From positions 32,491 through 96,490 of the forward strand of contig CAKZYA010000047.1 in the NCBI GenBank assembly GCA_937883755.1: a DNA stretch of 64,000 bases, in the 5' to 3' direction. The DNA comes from an uncultured Flammeovirgaceae bacterium. Its GTDB lineage: Bacteria > Bacteroidota > Bacteroidia > Cytophagales > Cyclobacteriaceae. Shown one piece after another: positions 45,390 to 54,927 of the stretch; within the stretch, counting starts at the first letter, position 1, and each line of letters starts with the position of its first letter. A program made the position numbers and the translations under genes. The notes under the pieces were generated by a model. The model did not search any database, had not been told where the DNA came from, and saw only the letters and a program-made list of their open reading frames with translations.

Positions 45390-47300
45390 ATGCTAATTAA
45401 GCCCGGCAAACTATTAGCTGCTATTGATAGCCCCACTGATCTCAAAAATTTTACCCCCGAGCAGCGGGTACAGCTTGCCTCCGAGCTTCGTCAGTTTATT
45501 ATTGATAGTGTCTCCGTGTACGGTGGGCACTTCGGTGCTAGCTTGGGAGTAGTGGAATTAACAGTTGCTTTGCACACCGCATTCAATACTCCTCACGATC
45601 AACTGGTGTGGGACGTGGGGCATCAGGCCTACGGTCATAAGATCCTGACCGGACGACGAGATAATTTCCATACCAATCGGATTTACAATGGGCTTTCGGG
45701 TTTTCCTAAACGTAGCGAAAGCGAGTACGATACTTTTGGGGTAGGGCACTCTTCTACTTCTATCTCAGCGGCTCTGGGTATGGCAGTAGCTTCTAGGTAT
45801 AAGGGTGATAAAAAACGTCAGCATATTGCAGTGATTGGCGATGGAGCTATGACCGGAGGAATGGCGTTTGAGGCGATGAATCACGCGGGGGTTTCAGATA
45901 CTAACCTACTGATTGTACTGAATGATAACTGTATGTCCATCGATCCTAATGTGGGTGCACTGAAGGATTATTTGACTGACATTACTACTTCACAGACGTA
46001 TAATAAGGTACGGGATGATGTGTGGAAGCTACTGGGAAAAGTAAGTAAGTTTGGTACGAATCCTCAAGAGATTGTTTCTAAAGTAGAAAATAGCATCAAA
46101 TCGTTTCTACTGAAGCAAAGTAATCTATTTGAATCACTGAACCTGCGCTACTTTGGTCCGGTAGATGGGCACGATGTCAACCATCTGGTCAGCGTGATGG
46201 AGGATTTAAAGAAGATTCCCGGACCAAAAATCTTACACTGCGTCACGGTAAAAGGTAAGGGCTATCTGCAAGCCGAAAAAGATCAAACCAAGTGGCACGC
46301 TCCCGGTAAGTTCGATAAAGTAACCGGAGAGATTCGTAAGAAAGTACACGACACCCCTCAGCCTCCTAAGTACCAACAGGTTTTTGGTGAAACCATTGTA
46401 GAGTTAGCGAAGGAAAATGAGAAAATTGTCGGTATTACTCCGGCTATGCCTTCGGGTTCATCCATGAATATTATGATGAAGGAAATGCCTGACCGGGCGT
46501 TTGATGTGGGGATTGCTGAGCAACATGCAGTTACTTTTTCTGCTGGACTAGCTACACAGGGATTGATTCCGTTCTGCAATATTTATAGCACCTTCATGCA
46601 GCGAGCTTACGATCAAGTAGTGCATGATGTCTGTATTCAAAAGCTCCCAGTAATTTTCTGTCTCGACCGAGCTGGAATTGCTGGAGCCGATGGTCCTACC
46701 CACCACGGGGCTTACGACTTAGCGTATATGCGCTGTTTACCCAACATTGTGGTCTCGTCTCCTATGAATGAGGCTGAGTTACGCAATTTGATGTACACGG
46801 CTACTCAATACAAAGATGGGGCATTCTCTATTCGTTACCCTCGCGGACAGGGTGTGATGCCTAATTGGCGTACTCCCATAGAAGAAATTCCCATAGGTGC
46901 CGGTCGATGCATACAAGATGGAGAGGAAGTAGCGATACTAACCATCGGACACGTGGGTAATTACGCCGTAGAAGCCTGTGAAGTTTTGGCTCAAGAAGGC
47001 GTACATCCCGCCCACTACGATCTTCGCTTTGTGAAACCGCTGGATGAAGCTCTACTTCACGAAGTATTTTCCCGATTCACTCGAGTAATCACGGTAGAAG
47101 ATGGCTGCCTGATGGGGGGAGTTGGTAGTGCTATTTTAGAATTTATGGTCGATAATGACTATACTGCTTCCGTCAAACGGTTAGGTATTCCTGATCGGAT
47201 TGTTGAGCACGGTGAACAGATTCAACTTCATACCGAATGTGGTTATGACCCAGCTAGTATCGCTCAGGAAGTGCGAGCATTGTTGGGCGTAATTGCTTAG
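45390..47300 (+). CDS. dxs: 1-deoxy-D-xylulose-5-phosphate synthase
   Basis: A 636-residue thiamine-diphosphate enzyme, first step of the MEP isoprenoid pathway. Family marks: VYGGHFGASLGVVELTVALH, the VGHQAYGHKILTGR motif, the ThDP-binding GDGAMTGGMAFEAMNHAG, the GIAEQHAVTFSAGLA motif with the cofactor Glu and the DRAGIAGADGPTHHG loop. Length is typical. Divergent from scpA and convergent (4-base overlap) with the alpha/beta hydrolase. Confidence 0.97.
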   Translation: MLIKPGKLLAAIDSPTDLKNFTPEQRVQLASELRQFIIDSVSVYGGHFGASLGVVELTVALHTAFNTPHDQLVWDVGHQAYGHKILTGRRDNFHTNRIYNGLSGFPKRSESEYDTFGVGHSSTSISAALGMAVASRYKGDKKRQHIAVIGDGAMTGGMAFEAMNHAGVSDTNLLIVLNDNCMSIDPNVGALKDYLTDITTSQTYNKVRDDVWKLLGKVSKFGTNPQEIVSKVENSIKSFLLKQSNLFESLNLRYFGPVDGHDVNHLVSVMEDLKKIPGPKILHCVTVKGKGYLQAEKDQTKWHAPGKFDKVTGEIRKKVHDTPQPPKYQQVFGETIVELAKENEKIVGITPAMPSGSSMNIMMKEMPDRAFDVGIAEQHAVTFSAGLATQGLIPFCNIYSTFMQRAYDQVVHDVCIQKLPVIFCLDRAGIAGADGPTHHGAYDLAYMRCLPNIVVSSPMNEAELRNLMYTATQYKDGAFSIRYPRGQGVMPNWRTPIEEIPIGAGRCIQDGEEVAILTIGHVGNYAVEACEVLAQEGVHPAHYDLRFVKPLDEALLHEVFSRFTRVITVEDGCLMGGVGSAILEFMVDNDYTASVKRLGIPDRIVEHGEQIQLHTECGYDPASIAQEVRALLGVIA

Positions 47301-48226
47301 ATTTCAGCTACTTTTTCTACTTGGCTAGTCGCTTGAGCGATGTACTCAATTACTTTTTTATTAGCAATTATCTTGTAGTGACCCATTTTCTGGGTGCGTA
47401 CAAAAGTAGCGTTTGGCACGGTTGACCAAAGCTCTTCGCCTTTAGCAATCGGTACAGTTTGATCGTCCTCGTCGTAAATTAGATAAACATTACTCTCTGT
47501 GACCTGGGCAAGCTTCTTTCGCAAATCATAATAATCTACTGTCTGGTGATAGTATTTCACCACGAAATCACAAAATCGCTGGTAAACCTTGTCGTTACAC
47601 CCGGCCTGTTCAATAATATCATGAAAGAAGTAGCGGACATATGGCGGAAATGCCATAAGAATTAAGTGAGTAGGATGTAGGTTAGGAGTAATCTCCGTCA
47701 TTACCATGCCTGCCGTTATACCACCCAAGGAATAGCCAATTACAGTATGGTACGGTGCATTTTTAACGTAGTGGTCTTTAAAAATTTCAATAAACTCTGG
47801 TAATGCAGTAGTTTCTCCCTCCGAGTTACCATGGGCTTTCATATCAATACATTCCACAATGTAACCTTCTGCTACCAATGCTTCAATCATTCGGCGGAAA
47901 TCAGCGGCCTTTGATCGCCAACCATGACAAAGTAGTACTTTAGGTCCTGAATCACCCCAGCGATACGTAACAATCTCGTAGCCTTTGTAAGTCGTCGTGA
48001 TTACCGTGGCTTTCTCTACTAAAGCTGATTGCGCTTCTGAGAAACGAGCTTTACCCGGACGAACAAAATATTGCCAGATAATTTTGGCTACTTTACCTGG
48101 CGCAATATGCTGGAGCATCGGTAAACTCTTTTTCAAGAAGATAAGCTTCCAGTTAGATTTACGGGGATGCGATGCCGGACGCCCAATATTTTTTCCGTCA
48201 CCTTGAATTACGACAGCGGGTTTCAT
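47297..48226 (-). CDS. Alpha/beta hydrolase
   Basis: A 309-residue serine hydrolase. Nucleophile elbow VIGYSLGGITAGM, an early VLLCHGWRSKAADF oxyanion region, an acid in LIYDEDDQTVP and a C-terminal His in KMGHYKI make the triad. Start ATG 48226 follows an operator-like site by about 5 bases; an internal ATG at 48118 (MLQHIAPGKVAK) is the other option. It lies 30 bases behind a TetR gene and is the regulator's probable target. The substrate is unknown. Confidence 0.85.
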   Translation of the reverse strand: MKPAVVIQGDGKNIGRPASHPRKSNWKLIFLKKSLPMLQHIAPGKVAKIIWQYFVRPGKARFSEAQSALVEKATVITTTYKGYEIVTYRWGDSGPKVLLCHGWRSKAADFRRMIEALVAEGYIVECIDMKAHGNSEGETTALPEFIEIFKDHYVKNAPYHTVIGYSLGGITAGMVMTEITPNLHPTHLILMAFPPYVRYFFHDIIEQAGCNDKVYQRFCDFVVKYYHQTVDYYDLRKKLAQVTESNVYLIYDEDDQTVPIAKGEELWSTVPNATFVRTQKMGHYKIIANKKVIEYIAQATSQVEKVAEI

Positions 48227-48228
48227 AT

Positions 48229-48245
48229 AAATACCGATTGGTTTT
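48229..48245. promoter_or_regulatory. Second, imperfect TetR operator-like site
   Basis: On the minus strand AAAACCAATCGGTATTTAT sits just before the hydrolase ATG. It shares CC(A/G)ATCGGTAT with the perfect palindrome in front of tetR (48859-48878). Confidence 0.5.
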
Positions 48246-48255
48246 TAAAAAATAT

Positions 48256-48846
48256 TTATAGCGAATACTGATCGATGAGTTGGGTTAAAAATTGGCTCAT
48301 ACTGACGAAGGAATCTCTATCGCCTTCTACCCTTGATACCATGATTGCCCCTTCAATAGCTCCGTAGTAGAGCATCACAAAGCCGTCTACGTCTAAATCT
48401 TCACGTAGCTGCTTCTCTAAAATACCTCGGTGTATAATCTGCCGGAGGGAATCTTTAATCTTGGTTATCAGTCGGACGACCTTGGTGCGCAATAAGGGAT
48501 TATTATCATCAGCCTCTACTGCCAAGTTTAATACCGGACACCCACCTGGAATTGGCGGATTCAGAACATACTTCTCATAATACTGCAACACTGCCTTAAG
48601 CTTTAGCGGAGCAGTGGATGCTTCTCGAATACATTCTCTTACCCTACCTAAAATGATTTCTACGGCATGGTTAAACGCCGCTGCTGCCACCTCTTCTTTG
48701 TTACTAAAGTTAGCGTAGATTGCTCCTTTGGTTACTCCAGTGGCCTCCGTAATATCAGATAAAGATGTCGCCTGATACCCTTTGGTATTGAATAAGGCGA
48801 GTGATTCATTGATAATTAACTTACGAGTGATTTCGGGATTTCTCAT
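48256..48846 (-). CDS. TetR-family transcriptional regulator
   Basis: A 196-residue repressor. The N-terminal HTH reads LIINESLALFNTKGYQATSL, then SDITEATGVTKGAIYANFSNKEEVAAAAF, the TetR pattern with the YxxFxxKEEL-like end. The C-terminal ligand domain (CPVLNLAVEADDNNPLLRTKV) is divergent; no ligand can be named. The promoter has a 20-base palindrome overlapping a consensus Bacteroidota promoter, so autorepression is very likely. The hydrolase gene follows 30 bases later. Confidence 0.92.
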   Translation of the reverse strand: MRNPEITRKLIINESLALFNTKGYQATSLSDITEATGVTKGAIYANFSNKEEVAAAAFNHAVEIILGRVRECIREASTAPLKLKAVLQYYEKYVLNPPIPGGCPVLNLAVEADDNNPLLRTKVVRLITKIKDSLRQIIHRGILEKQLREDLDVDGFVMLYYGAIEGAIMVSRVEGDRDSFVSMSQFLTQLIDQYSL

Positions 48847-48856
48847 AATATGAGCA

Positions 48857-48887
48857 CAAAGATACCGATCGGTATCTTAATATCAAA
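48857..48887 (-). promoter_or_regulatory. tetR promoter with overlapping palindromic operator
   Basis: On the minus strand TTTG, 19 bases, TATCTTTG: an exact Bacteroidota promoter consensus. The perfect palindrome AAGATACCGATCGGTATCTT (48859-48878) covers most of the spacer and the start of the -7 box. The ATG at 48846 is only about 11 bases beyond the -7 box, so the leader must be very short. Confidence 0.75.
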
Positions 48888-48938
48888 ACAATGTGAGTTA
48901 ATCCTTTTCAGCAGCCGTCAGTCCCCAACATGTCAGTC

Positions 48939-48974
48939 AAAAAGTAAGGGTTACTGTAAAGTTCAGTAACCCTT
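48939..48974 (-). terminator. Intrinsic terminator after the GH5 gene
   Basis: AAGGGTTACTG / CAGTAACCCTT form an 11-base perfect stem with a 7-base loop, and the minus strand continues ACTTTTTGAC. Confidence 0.8.
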
Positions 48975-49001
48975 CTTAGCTGGAGGTAACTTAGCTAGTA
49001 A

Positions 49002-51014
49002 CTATTCTTTGATGAAACTCGACTTTCTTCCATTTATATCAAGAATATACATTCCGGGTTGGAAACTGGTTACATCGATACGATTCTGACTTTTTACGAT
49101 CTCCTTTTCCTGCCCTAATACAGTCAGAACGCGGATTGTGGCATCAGCTTCTACTCCTTTCACTATCAGGTAATCGCTAGTTGGATTGGGATATACTGAA
49201 AAAGGTTCGGCAAGGTCATCAGGCGATGAAACTGTCTCTTTTATTCCACTAGCTCGCCGAGCGTTATTTCCGCAAGGCGGGGCAGTGCTGGAGTTACTGA
49301 AGTAAATTGCAAAGTCATCGGTTTTAGAAACCATTACAAAGTTACTACCATCCAGAGTTACCCAATAGGAACCATCTAACCCCGGAAAGCCTGAGTTGGT
49401 AAACGTAACCGATGGGGAACTTGCCGCAAATGTATTAGATGAGTTCTGCCGAAGATCATTCCACCAGTCGGGAATACCATTGTTGGTTTGAAACGCCATT
49501 TCCCAAAGACCATTACCCCATGACTCATTCGCCCAATTGATCCTCAACTCGGCAATATTGGAGAGGTTAGGCCCTCCCTCACCCAGTACATATACATTCC
49601 TATAAGTTTTGCTGACCGAGGGTAAACTATTACGCGATGGGGTATTAAAATTACAGGTTGTAGTTCCTCCCCCCCCACTACCGTTTTTCTGGACAGTAAG
49701 TGTGAACAAAGCCTCACCAGTGCCCCCATCGTTATCAGTAGCTACTGCTCTAAATACGTAAGTGCCTGACGATAAACCGTTCAACTCTTCGGGGTTGGGT
49801 GAACCACCGTGTCCCCAAGTGTAGGGTGCCCTTCTTTCAATCCGAATTAACCCATCATCGATATAAAGTGCGACCGTGGCAATGCTCCCATCAGTATCGC
49901 TAGCTCGTACTTCAATATCAAGATCATACCCTTCTTGCAAAGTAAGGTCTCCCGAGGGAGAAATAAACGACACCGTTGGCGCACTATTCTCGCCTCCTCC
50001 CCCGGGATTGTCTGACCAATTTTGGATGATGCCTTTAACTAGTCTCCCAGAAGGAGTCAACTGATTACTGGTTAATCCACTTACACCCTTGCCAGGTTGC
50101 ACAATACACGAACTTTCTGCCTTATCGGCGACGGTCCAGTTGGCATGACTAATATTTTTTTCACGCAAGAAATCCATCCACCGCTGGGTTTCAGCTTCGG
50201 CTATCGCCCCATCTCCTGAAGCACTTACTGATCCCCATTCGGTCACAAACAAGGCAATGCCGTTGTTCATGGCTTGAGTAGCTTTGTCGCGTAATTCCTG
50301 GCGGTGTGTTCCGGCGTAAAAGTGTAAAGTATAGGCAGTGTTATTATCACTCAAAGGGTTATTAGAGGCAACATCCACCCGCTGAGAGTAGAACGGGGTA
50401 CCGACGATAATTAGATTATCCGGGTCTTCAGAACGAATGGCGGCAGTGACTGCTTGGGCGTATGTCTTAATTTCTGACCAAGACTGGTTGATTGGCTCGT
50501 TGTAGATCTCATAGATGATATTGGGACGATTGCCGTAAAGTCGAGCCATTTTACGGAAAAAGCTAACGGCCTCTGATTGGTACCTTTCAGCTTCGTGGCT
50601 GTGCCAATCAACGATTACGTAGATGCCTTTGGCAATTGCTGCATCAATAACTTTACGGATTTTAGCCTCTTGCTGCTGGGGGTTGTCGATGTATCCCGTA
50701 CCGCCATCCCAGGTTTCTTTTACTCCCATCGCCGCCCGAACGATAGAACTGTTCCAATCGTCGGCTAAGTGATTAACGGTGGTGCTATTGTAATAGTCGG
50801 CTACATCGCCCGCATTGCTCCAGAAGAGACTATTCCCTGCCAAGCTAACAGGATCACCGTTTTTATCAACAATCTGATTGCCCTGCACTCGAAGTCTGCC
50901 GTATTGCCCAACAACTGATTGAGCACTGATGTCAGAAAAAGAGATGAGTAGCCCTAATAGGATAAACCATAACACAGTAACTTTAGAACTAAAAAAGAGA
51001 TAATTATTCTTCAT
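49002..51014 (-). CDS. Secreted GH5-family endoglucanase-like glycosidase with T9SS sorting domain
   Basis: A 670-residue multidomain enzyme. Signal peptide to about residue 32 (SDISAQS). GH5 domain at about 36-330: VIVDWHSH, the acid/base IIYEIYNEP (Glu173), TLHFYAGTHR and the nucleophile LFVTEWGS (Glu259), the order typical of bacterial GH5_2 cellulases. Then a Big_9-type Ig-like domain (about 345-440: PTVSFISPSGDLTLQEGYDL ... DTDGSIATVALYIDDG), an unassigned Cys-containing module (about 450-590) and a T9SS type A C-terminal domain (VYPNPTSDYLIVKG to SSFIKE). It is likely exported across the outer membrane to act on beta-glucans. It is a single-gene unit. Confidence 0.92.
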   Translation of the reverse strand: MKNNYLFFSSKVTVLWFILLGLLISFSDISAQSVVGQYGRLRVQGNQIVDKNGDPVSLAGNSLFWSNAGDVADYYNSTTVNHLADDWNSSIVRAAMGVKETWDGGTGYIDNPQQQEAKIRKVIDAAIAKGIYVIVDWHSHEAERYQSEAVSFFRKMARLYGNRPNIIYEIYNEPINQSWSEIKTYAQAVTAAIRSEDPDNLIIVGTPFYSQRVDVASNNPLSDNNTAYTLHFYAGTHRQELRDKATQAMNNGIALFVTEWGSVSASGDGAIAEAETQRWMDFLREKNISHANWTVADKAESSCIVQPGKGVSGLTSNQLTPSGRLVKGIIQNWSDNPGGGGENSAPTVSFISPSGDLTLQEGYDLDIEVRASDTDGSIATVALYIDDGLIRIERRAPYTWGHGGSPNPEELNGLSSGTYVFRAVATDNDGGTGEALFTLTVQKNGSGGGGTTTCNFNTPSRNSLPSVSKTYRNVYVLGEGGPNLSNIAELRINWANESWGNGLWEMAFQTNNGIPDWWNDLRQNSSNTFAASSPSVTFTNSGFPGLDGSYWVTLDGSNFVMVSKTDDFAIYFSNSSTAPPCGNNARRASGIKETVSSPDDLAEPFSVYPNPTSDYLIVKGVEADATIRVLTVLGQEKEIVKSQNRIDVTSFQPGMYILDINGRKSSFIKE

Positions 51015-51466
51015 GATGAGAATGTTTAATAGGTTGATGATTACATAAAATGCCCCTTAAGAGGGAATTAACTGAGGATCACCCATTACTGATATGCCAT
51101 TTATGCAGGCATACCACGACTATCCCAGCAGTATTGACTATAGAGTCTATACTGTGGCTCGAGAAATACAATAAGCGGAAATGTGAACTTACCTTACTGA
51201 AGATGATCTACACTGCTTTAACAGTAGACCTACAAAGTAAAACTTACCTAATATAGAATGTCCCGGACGGGACGCTAGCGATTTTATTTGCTACACCAAA
51301 CGGCGTTGATTAGCAATAAGCGAAGGATAAACGAATATAGCTATTAGTTTTTTCTTTCCAAAAAGAGATGCTTACACGACACAAGCTGGGTCATAGTCTA
51401 ATACTAGACTTTTAGCTGAGGCGTAGAAAAAGATAATGAGAGTTTATGCAAGCGTCTCAGAAACCA
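51015..51466. other. Non-coding region with REP-like palindromes
   Basis: No convincing gene. A dyad CAGTATTGACTATAGAGTCTATACTG (26 bases, shown as its two arms CAGTAT..GACT and AGTC..ATACTG) lies at 51129-51154. GTCCCG-GA-CGGGAC at 51260-51273 followed by CGCTAGCG resembles REP-like ends. Rest is AT-rich. Confidence 0.5.
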
Positions 51467-51649
51467 TCAGGAGTATTTCATGACTAGCCAGAGCACTATG
51501 TATACCAGAACCGGAGAACCGAACCCGGCGATACCAGCAACTACAAAAAGAACCCGGATAAGCGTAGCATCCCAACCAAAATGGTCAGCTAAGCCACCGC
51601 AAACGCCAGCAATGATTTTATTATGATAGGATAAAGCGAGTTTTGCCAT
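51467..51649 (-). CDS. PspC domain protein
   Basis: A 60-residue minimal PspC-domain protein: a short cytosolic start (LSYHNKIIAGVCGGLADHFGWDATLIRVLF) with the GVCGGLA turn and one or two membrane helices (VLFVVAGIAGFGSPVLVYIVLWLVM). PspC proteins take part in phage-shock/envelope-stress response in other bacteria; here it has no PspA or PspB neighbours. Confidence 0.88.
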   Translation of the reverse strand: MAKLALSYHNKIIAGVCGGLADHFGWDATLIRVLFVVAGIAGFGSPVLVYIVLWLVMKYS

Positions 51650-51707
51650 GATTAGATAGTTTTTACTATCATATACGGCAAAACTACGAACTAATGTTGC
51701 ACTGTGT

Positions 51708-52640
51708 CTAAACAGCTACCTCTTCCCGATACTGCTGGTACACCGAAGTGATACCTTCACGTAAGCTGATTTTGTGTTTCCAGCCGTAGCTGTGGAGCTT
51801 GCTTACATCCATGAGTTTACGGGGAGTGCCGTCGGGTTTGGAAGTATCGTGGGTTAGCTCACCTTCAAAACCAACAATGTCTTTGATGAGCAGGGCTAAA
51901 TCTTTGATGGCAATATCTTCACCCGTGCCGATGTTTACCAATTCGGGTTCGCTGTAGTGTTCCATCAGGTAAACGCAAGCTTCCGCTAGATCATCTACGT
52001 GCAAAAATTCCCGCTTCGGGCTGCCTGTTCCCCAAATCTCCACATTCTCAGCCTTACTTTCCTTCGCCTCATGAAACTTCCTAATTAATGCGGGCAGTAC
52101 GTGAGAGTTATTGAGGTCGTAATTATCGTTGGGGCCGTACAAGTTAGTCGGCATGGTAGAGATAAAATCGCAACCGTACTGGGCACGGTAGTTCTCGCAC
52201 ATTTTGATTCCGGCAATCTTGGCAATAGCGTATGGTTCATTAGTTGGCTCGAGCAATCCAGTAAGTAAGTATTCCTCCTTTAGTGGTTGCGGAGCCATTT
52301 TAGGGTAGATACAGGAAGAACCCAGAAACTGTAACTTCTTCACTCCCTGTACGTAGCTCTGATGAATCACATTATTCTGGATCATCAGATTATCGTACAA
52401 AAACTCACCCCGATAGGTATTATTCGCGTGAATCCCCCCGACCTTAGCCGCTGCTAGAAATACATAATCTGGTTTTTCTTCGGCAAAAAAGTTGGCGACA
52501 GCTTGCTGATTACGTAGGTCCAGTTCTGCTGAACGACGAGTAACAAAGTTTTGGTAGCCTTTGCCCTGTAAGTTCCGCATAATAGCGGAGCCGACCATCC
52601 CCCGATGGCCGGCAATATAAATTTTAGCTTCTTTCTCCAC
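51708..52640 (-). CDS. fcl: GDP-L-fucose synthase
   Basis: A 310-residue short-chain dehydrogenase that epimerises and reduces GDP-4-keto-6-deoxy-mannose to GDP-L-fucose using NADPH. N-terminal [18 protein letters not shown] binds the cofactor; the [21 protein letters not shown] loop and the YAIAKIAG motif (Tyr-x-x-x-Lys) are catalytic, with the [10 protein letters not shown] segment holding the active-site Cys/His region. Last gene of manC-gmd-fcl. Confidence 0.95.
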   Translation of the reverse strand: MEKEAKIYIAGHRGMVGSAIMRNLQGKGYQNFVTRRSAELDLRNQQAVANFFAEEKPDYVFLAAAKVGGIHANNTYRGEFLYDNLMIQNNVIHQSYVQGVKKLQFLGSSCIYPKMAPQPLKEEYLLTGLLEPTNEPYAIAKIAGIKMCENYRAQYGCDFISTMPTNLYGPNDNYDLNNSHVLPALIRKFHEAKESKAENVEIWGTGSPKREFLHVDDLAEACVYLMEHYSEPELVNIGTGEDIAIKDLALLIKDIVGFEGELTHDTSKPDGTPRKLMDVSKLHSYGWKHKISLREGITSVYQQYREEVAV

Positions 52641-52668
52641 TGTGAACTCTATTTAGATCTGATTGTGC

Positions 52669-53781
52669 TTATTCGTGATAGTTGAATACTTTGTGACCAC
52701 CTTTCAGTAAGAATTTATCCCGCTTGAATAGTTCAATATCGGCCTGAATCATATCTTCTACTAAGCCTTTCAGGTCAAACTCTAGCTCCCAACCAAGTTG
52801 TTCTTTGGCTTTGGTAGGGTCACCGATGAGTAATTCTACCTCGGTAGGACGGTAGTACGTAGGGTCTACTTGAACAACCACTTTACCTTCAGGTAACTGA
52901 TAATCGGGGTTAGAGCAACGAACTACTTTACCCATTTCATTTTCCGCCATTCCTTCAAACGCCAGTTCAATTCCTAGTTCGGCGAACGACATTTTTACAA
53001 AGTCACGCACGGTGGTAGTCATTCCCGTAGCGATTACGTAATCCTCAGGTATTTCCTGCTGAAGAATCAACCACATGGCTTGCACATAATCTTTAGCGTG
53101 ACCCCAGTCGCGTTTAGCGTCCAGGTTTCCTAAGTAGCAGCAATCCTGCAAGCCGAGAGCAATTCGGGCGGCTGCTCGGGTGATCTTACGAGTTACGAAT
53201 GTTTCACCACGGAGCGGAGATTCGTGGTTAAAGAGGATTCCGTTGACCGCGTACATGTCGTAGGCTTCGCGGTAGTTTACCGTAATCCAGTAGCCGTACA
53301 TTTTAGCCACAGCGTAAGGTGAGCGAGGATAAAACGGCGTCTTCTCACTCTGAGGTACTTCCTGCACTAATCCGTATAACTCAGAAGTAGAGGCTTGGTA
53401 AATCTTCGTTTTCTTCTCTAATCCCAAAATTCGCACCGCTTCTAAGATACGAAGTGTCCCTAGACCATCTACGTTAGCCGTATATTCCGGTGTATCAAAG
53501 CTCACCTTTACGTGCGACATTGCCCCCAAATTGTAAATTTCATCGGGCTGCACTTCCTGCACAATCCGAATGATATTCGTAGAATCCGTCAAATCCCCGT
53601 AATGAAGCTTTAGACGAAGATCCTTTTCGTGTGGGTCTTGATACAGATGATCAATCCGGTCGGTATTAAACAATGAAGTACGGCGCTTGATACCGTGTAC
53701 TTCGTAGCCTTTTTCCAACAGGAATTCAGTAAGGTAGGCGCCGTCCTGTCCGGTCACGCCAGTGATAAGTGCCTTTTTCAT
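52669..53781 (-). CDS. gmd: GDP-mannose 4,6-dehydratase
   Basis: A 370-residue dehydratase making GDP-4-keto-6-deoxy-D-mannose. [27 protein letters not shown] is the cofactor and substrate motif; QASTSELYG (Ser/Thr-Glu), [15 protein letters not shown] (Tyr-Lys) and [17 protein letters not shown] follow, all strongly conserved in Gmd. Four bases after manC, 28 before fcl. Confidence 0.97.
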   Translation of the reverse strand: MKKALITGVTGQDGAYLTEFLLEKGYEVHGIKRRTSLFNTDRIDHLYQDPHEKDLRLKLHYGDLTDSTNIIRIVQEVQPDEIYNLGAMSHVKVSFDTPEYTANVDGLGTLRILEAVRILGLEKKTKIYQASTSELYGLVQEVPQSEKTPFYPRSPYAVAKMYGYWITVNYREAYDMYAVNGILFNHESPLRGETFVTRKITRAAARIALGLQDCCYLGNLDAKRDWGHAKDYVQAMWLILQQEIPEDYVIATGMTTTVRDFVKMSFAELGIELAFEGMAENEMGKVVRCSNPDYQLPEGKVVVQVDPTYYRPTEVELLIGDPTKAKEQLGWELEFDLKGLVEDMIQADIELFKRDKFLLKGGHKVFNYHE

Positions 53782-53785
53782 AATT

Positions 53786-54859
53786 CTATACGTAAACGGT
53801 TAAACCTTTTGCTTTAATATCGTTGAGGAATTTTTTTACCATTTGCTCTTCATCTTTGCTACAAATCATCAGAGCATCATCGGTCATTATTACTATATAA
53901 TTCTCTAACCCCTGCACTACTCCAATTTTATCTTTGGGAACTTTGATAAAGGAATTGCTCGTACCGTAGGTCATCACCTCACCTAATAAGCTATTTCCAT
54001 AATCGTCCTTTTTCTGTTCACCATCAATTGATTTCCAGGTTCCTAAATCCGTCCAGCCAATATCAGCGGGCATCACGTAGACGTTATCTGCTTTTTCCAG
54101 AATGCCGTAGTCAATCGAGATATTGATACAGTCACTGTATGTTTTCTTGACAAATTCCGCTTCTTGATCCGTGTAATATGTCTCACTGCCTCCCGCAAAA
54201 AGATCATTTACCTCGGGCAGATTTTGCTCGTAGCTCTTCTGAATAGCCGCCCGACTCCAGACGAAAATACCGGAGTTCCAAACAAAGTTGCCTTGCTTCA
54301 GAAACTCTTCAGCCGTAGCCCGATCCGGTTTTTCTTTGAAAGCAGCTACCTTGTGTACTCCCTCGTTAGTTTCCTTCTCATACTCAATGTAACCGTATCC
54401 GGTATCAGGGCGGGTGGGCTGAATGCCGAACGTTATCAGATAATCATTCTGACTGGCAATATCTAGTGCCTGGGTTGCCAAACGCACAAATTCATCCTCC
54501 TTCACAATGAGGTGATCAGCGGGAGAGACGATCAGGTTAGCATCCGGATTTTTCTGAGCGATCTTATGAAAAGCGTAGGCCACGCAGGGTGCTGTATTTC
54601 GTAAATCAGGTTCCAGCAGAATCTGATCATCAGTCATCTCCGGTAGTTGCTCCTTAATTAACCCGTAGTAATCTTGGTTAGAGATGATATAAATATTTTC
54701 GGTAGGGCAAATTTTCTGAAGGCGGCGAAAGGTAGATTGTAGTAGTGATTCACCAATCCCAATCACATCGTGGAACTGCTTGGGGAACTGCTGTCGACTG
54801 ACTGGCCACAGACGAGTGCCAACCCCACCTGCCATGATTAACGCAAAATTATTATTCAT
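53786..54859 (-). CDS. manC: Mannose-1-phosphate guanylyltransferase
   Basis: A 357-residue nucleotidyltransferase that makes GDP-mannose. [25 protein letters not shown] is the GTP/metal motif; [34 protein letters not shown] and [11 protein letters not shown] follow. The phosphomannose isomerase domain of longer ManC enzymes is absent, as usual in Bacteroidota. First gene of the GDP-fucose operon. A -7 box lies at 54896. Confidence 0.93.
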   Translation of the reverse strand: MNNNFALIMAGGVGTRLWPVSRQQFPKQFHDVIGIGESLLQSTFRRLQKICPTENIYIISNQDYYGLIKEQLPEMTDDQILLEPDLRNTAPCVAYAFHKIAQKNPDANLIVSPADHLIVKEDEFVRLATQALDIASQNDYLITFGIQPTRPDTGYGYIEYEKETNEGVHKVAAFKEKPDRATAEEFLKQGNFVWNSGIFVWSRAAIQKSYEQNLPEVNDLFAGGSETYYTDQEAEFVKKTYSDCINISIDYGILEKADNVYVMPADIGWTDLGTWKSIDGEQKKDDYGNSLLGEVMTYGTSNSFIKVPKDKIGVVQGLENYIVIMTDDALMICSKDEEQMVKKFLNDIKAKGLTVYV

Positions 54860-54895
54860 TTATTCAATTTTTTCTTCAAAAAGTTAAATTTTATG

Positions 54896-54903
54896 CAAAA
54901 GTA
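54896..54903 (-). promoter_or_regulatory. Candidate -7 box for the manC-gmd-fcl operon
   Basis: TACTTTTG on the minus strand matches TAnnTTTG, 37 bases before the manC ATG. Confidence 0.4.
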
Positions 54904-54927
54904 ATGGGTATTACTCAAAATTAAAAA

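Noticed and set aside
51050..51256. A 68-residue plus-strand frame after GH5
   Set aside because: No domain or signal-like feature, and the region contains a palindromic dyad; likely chance.
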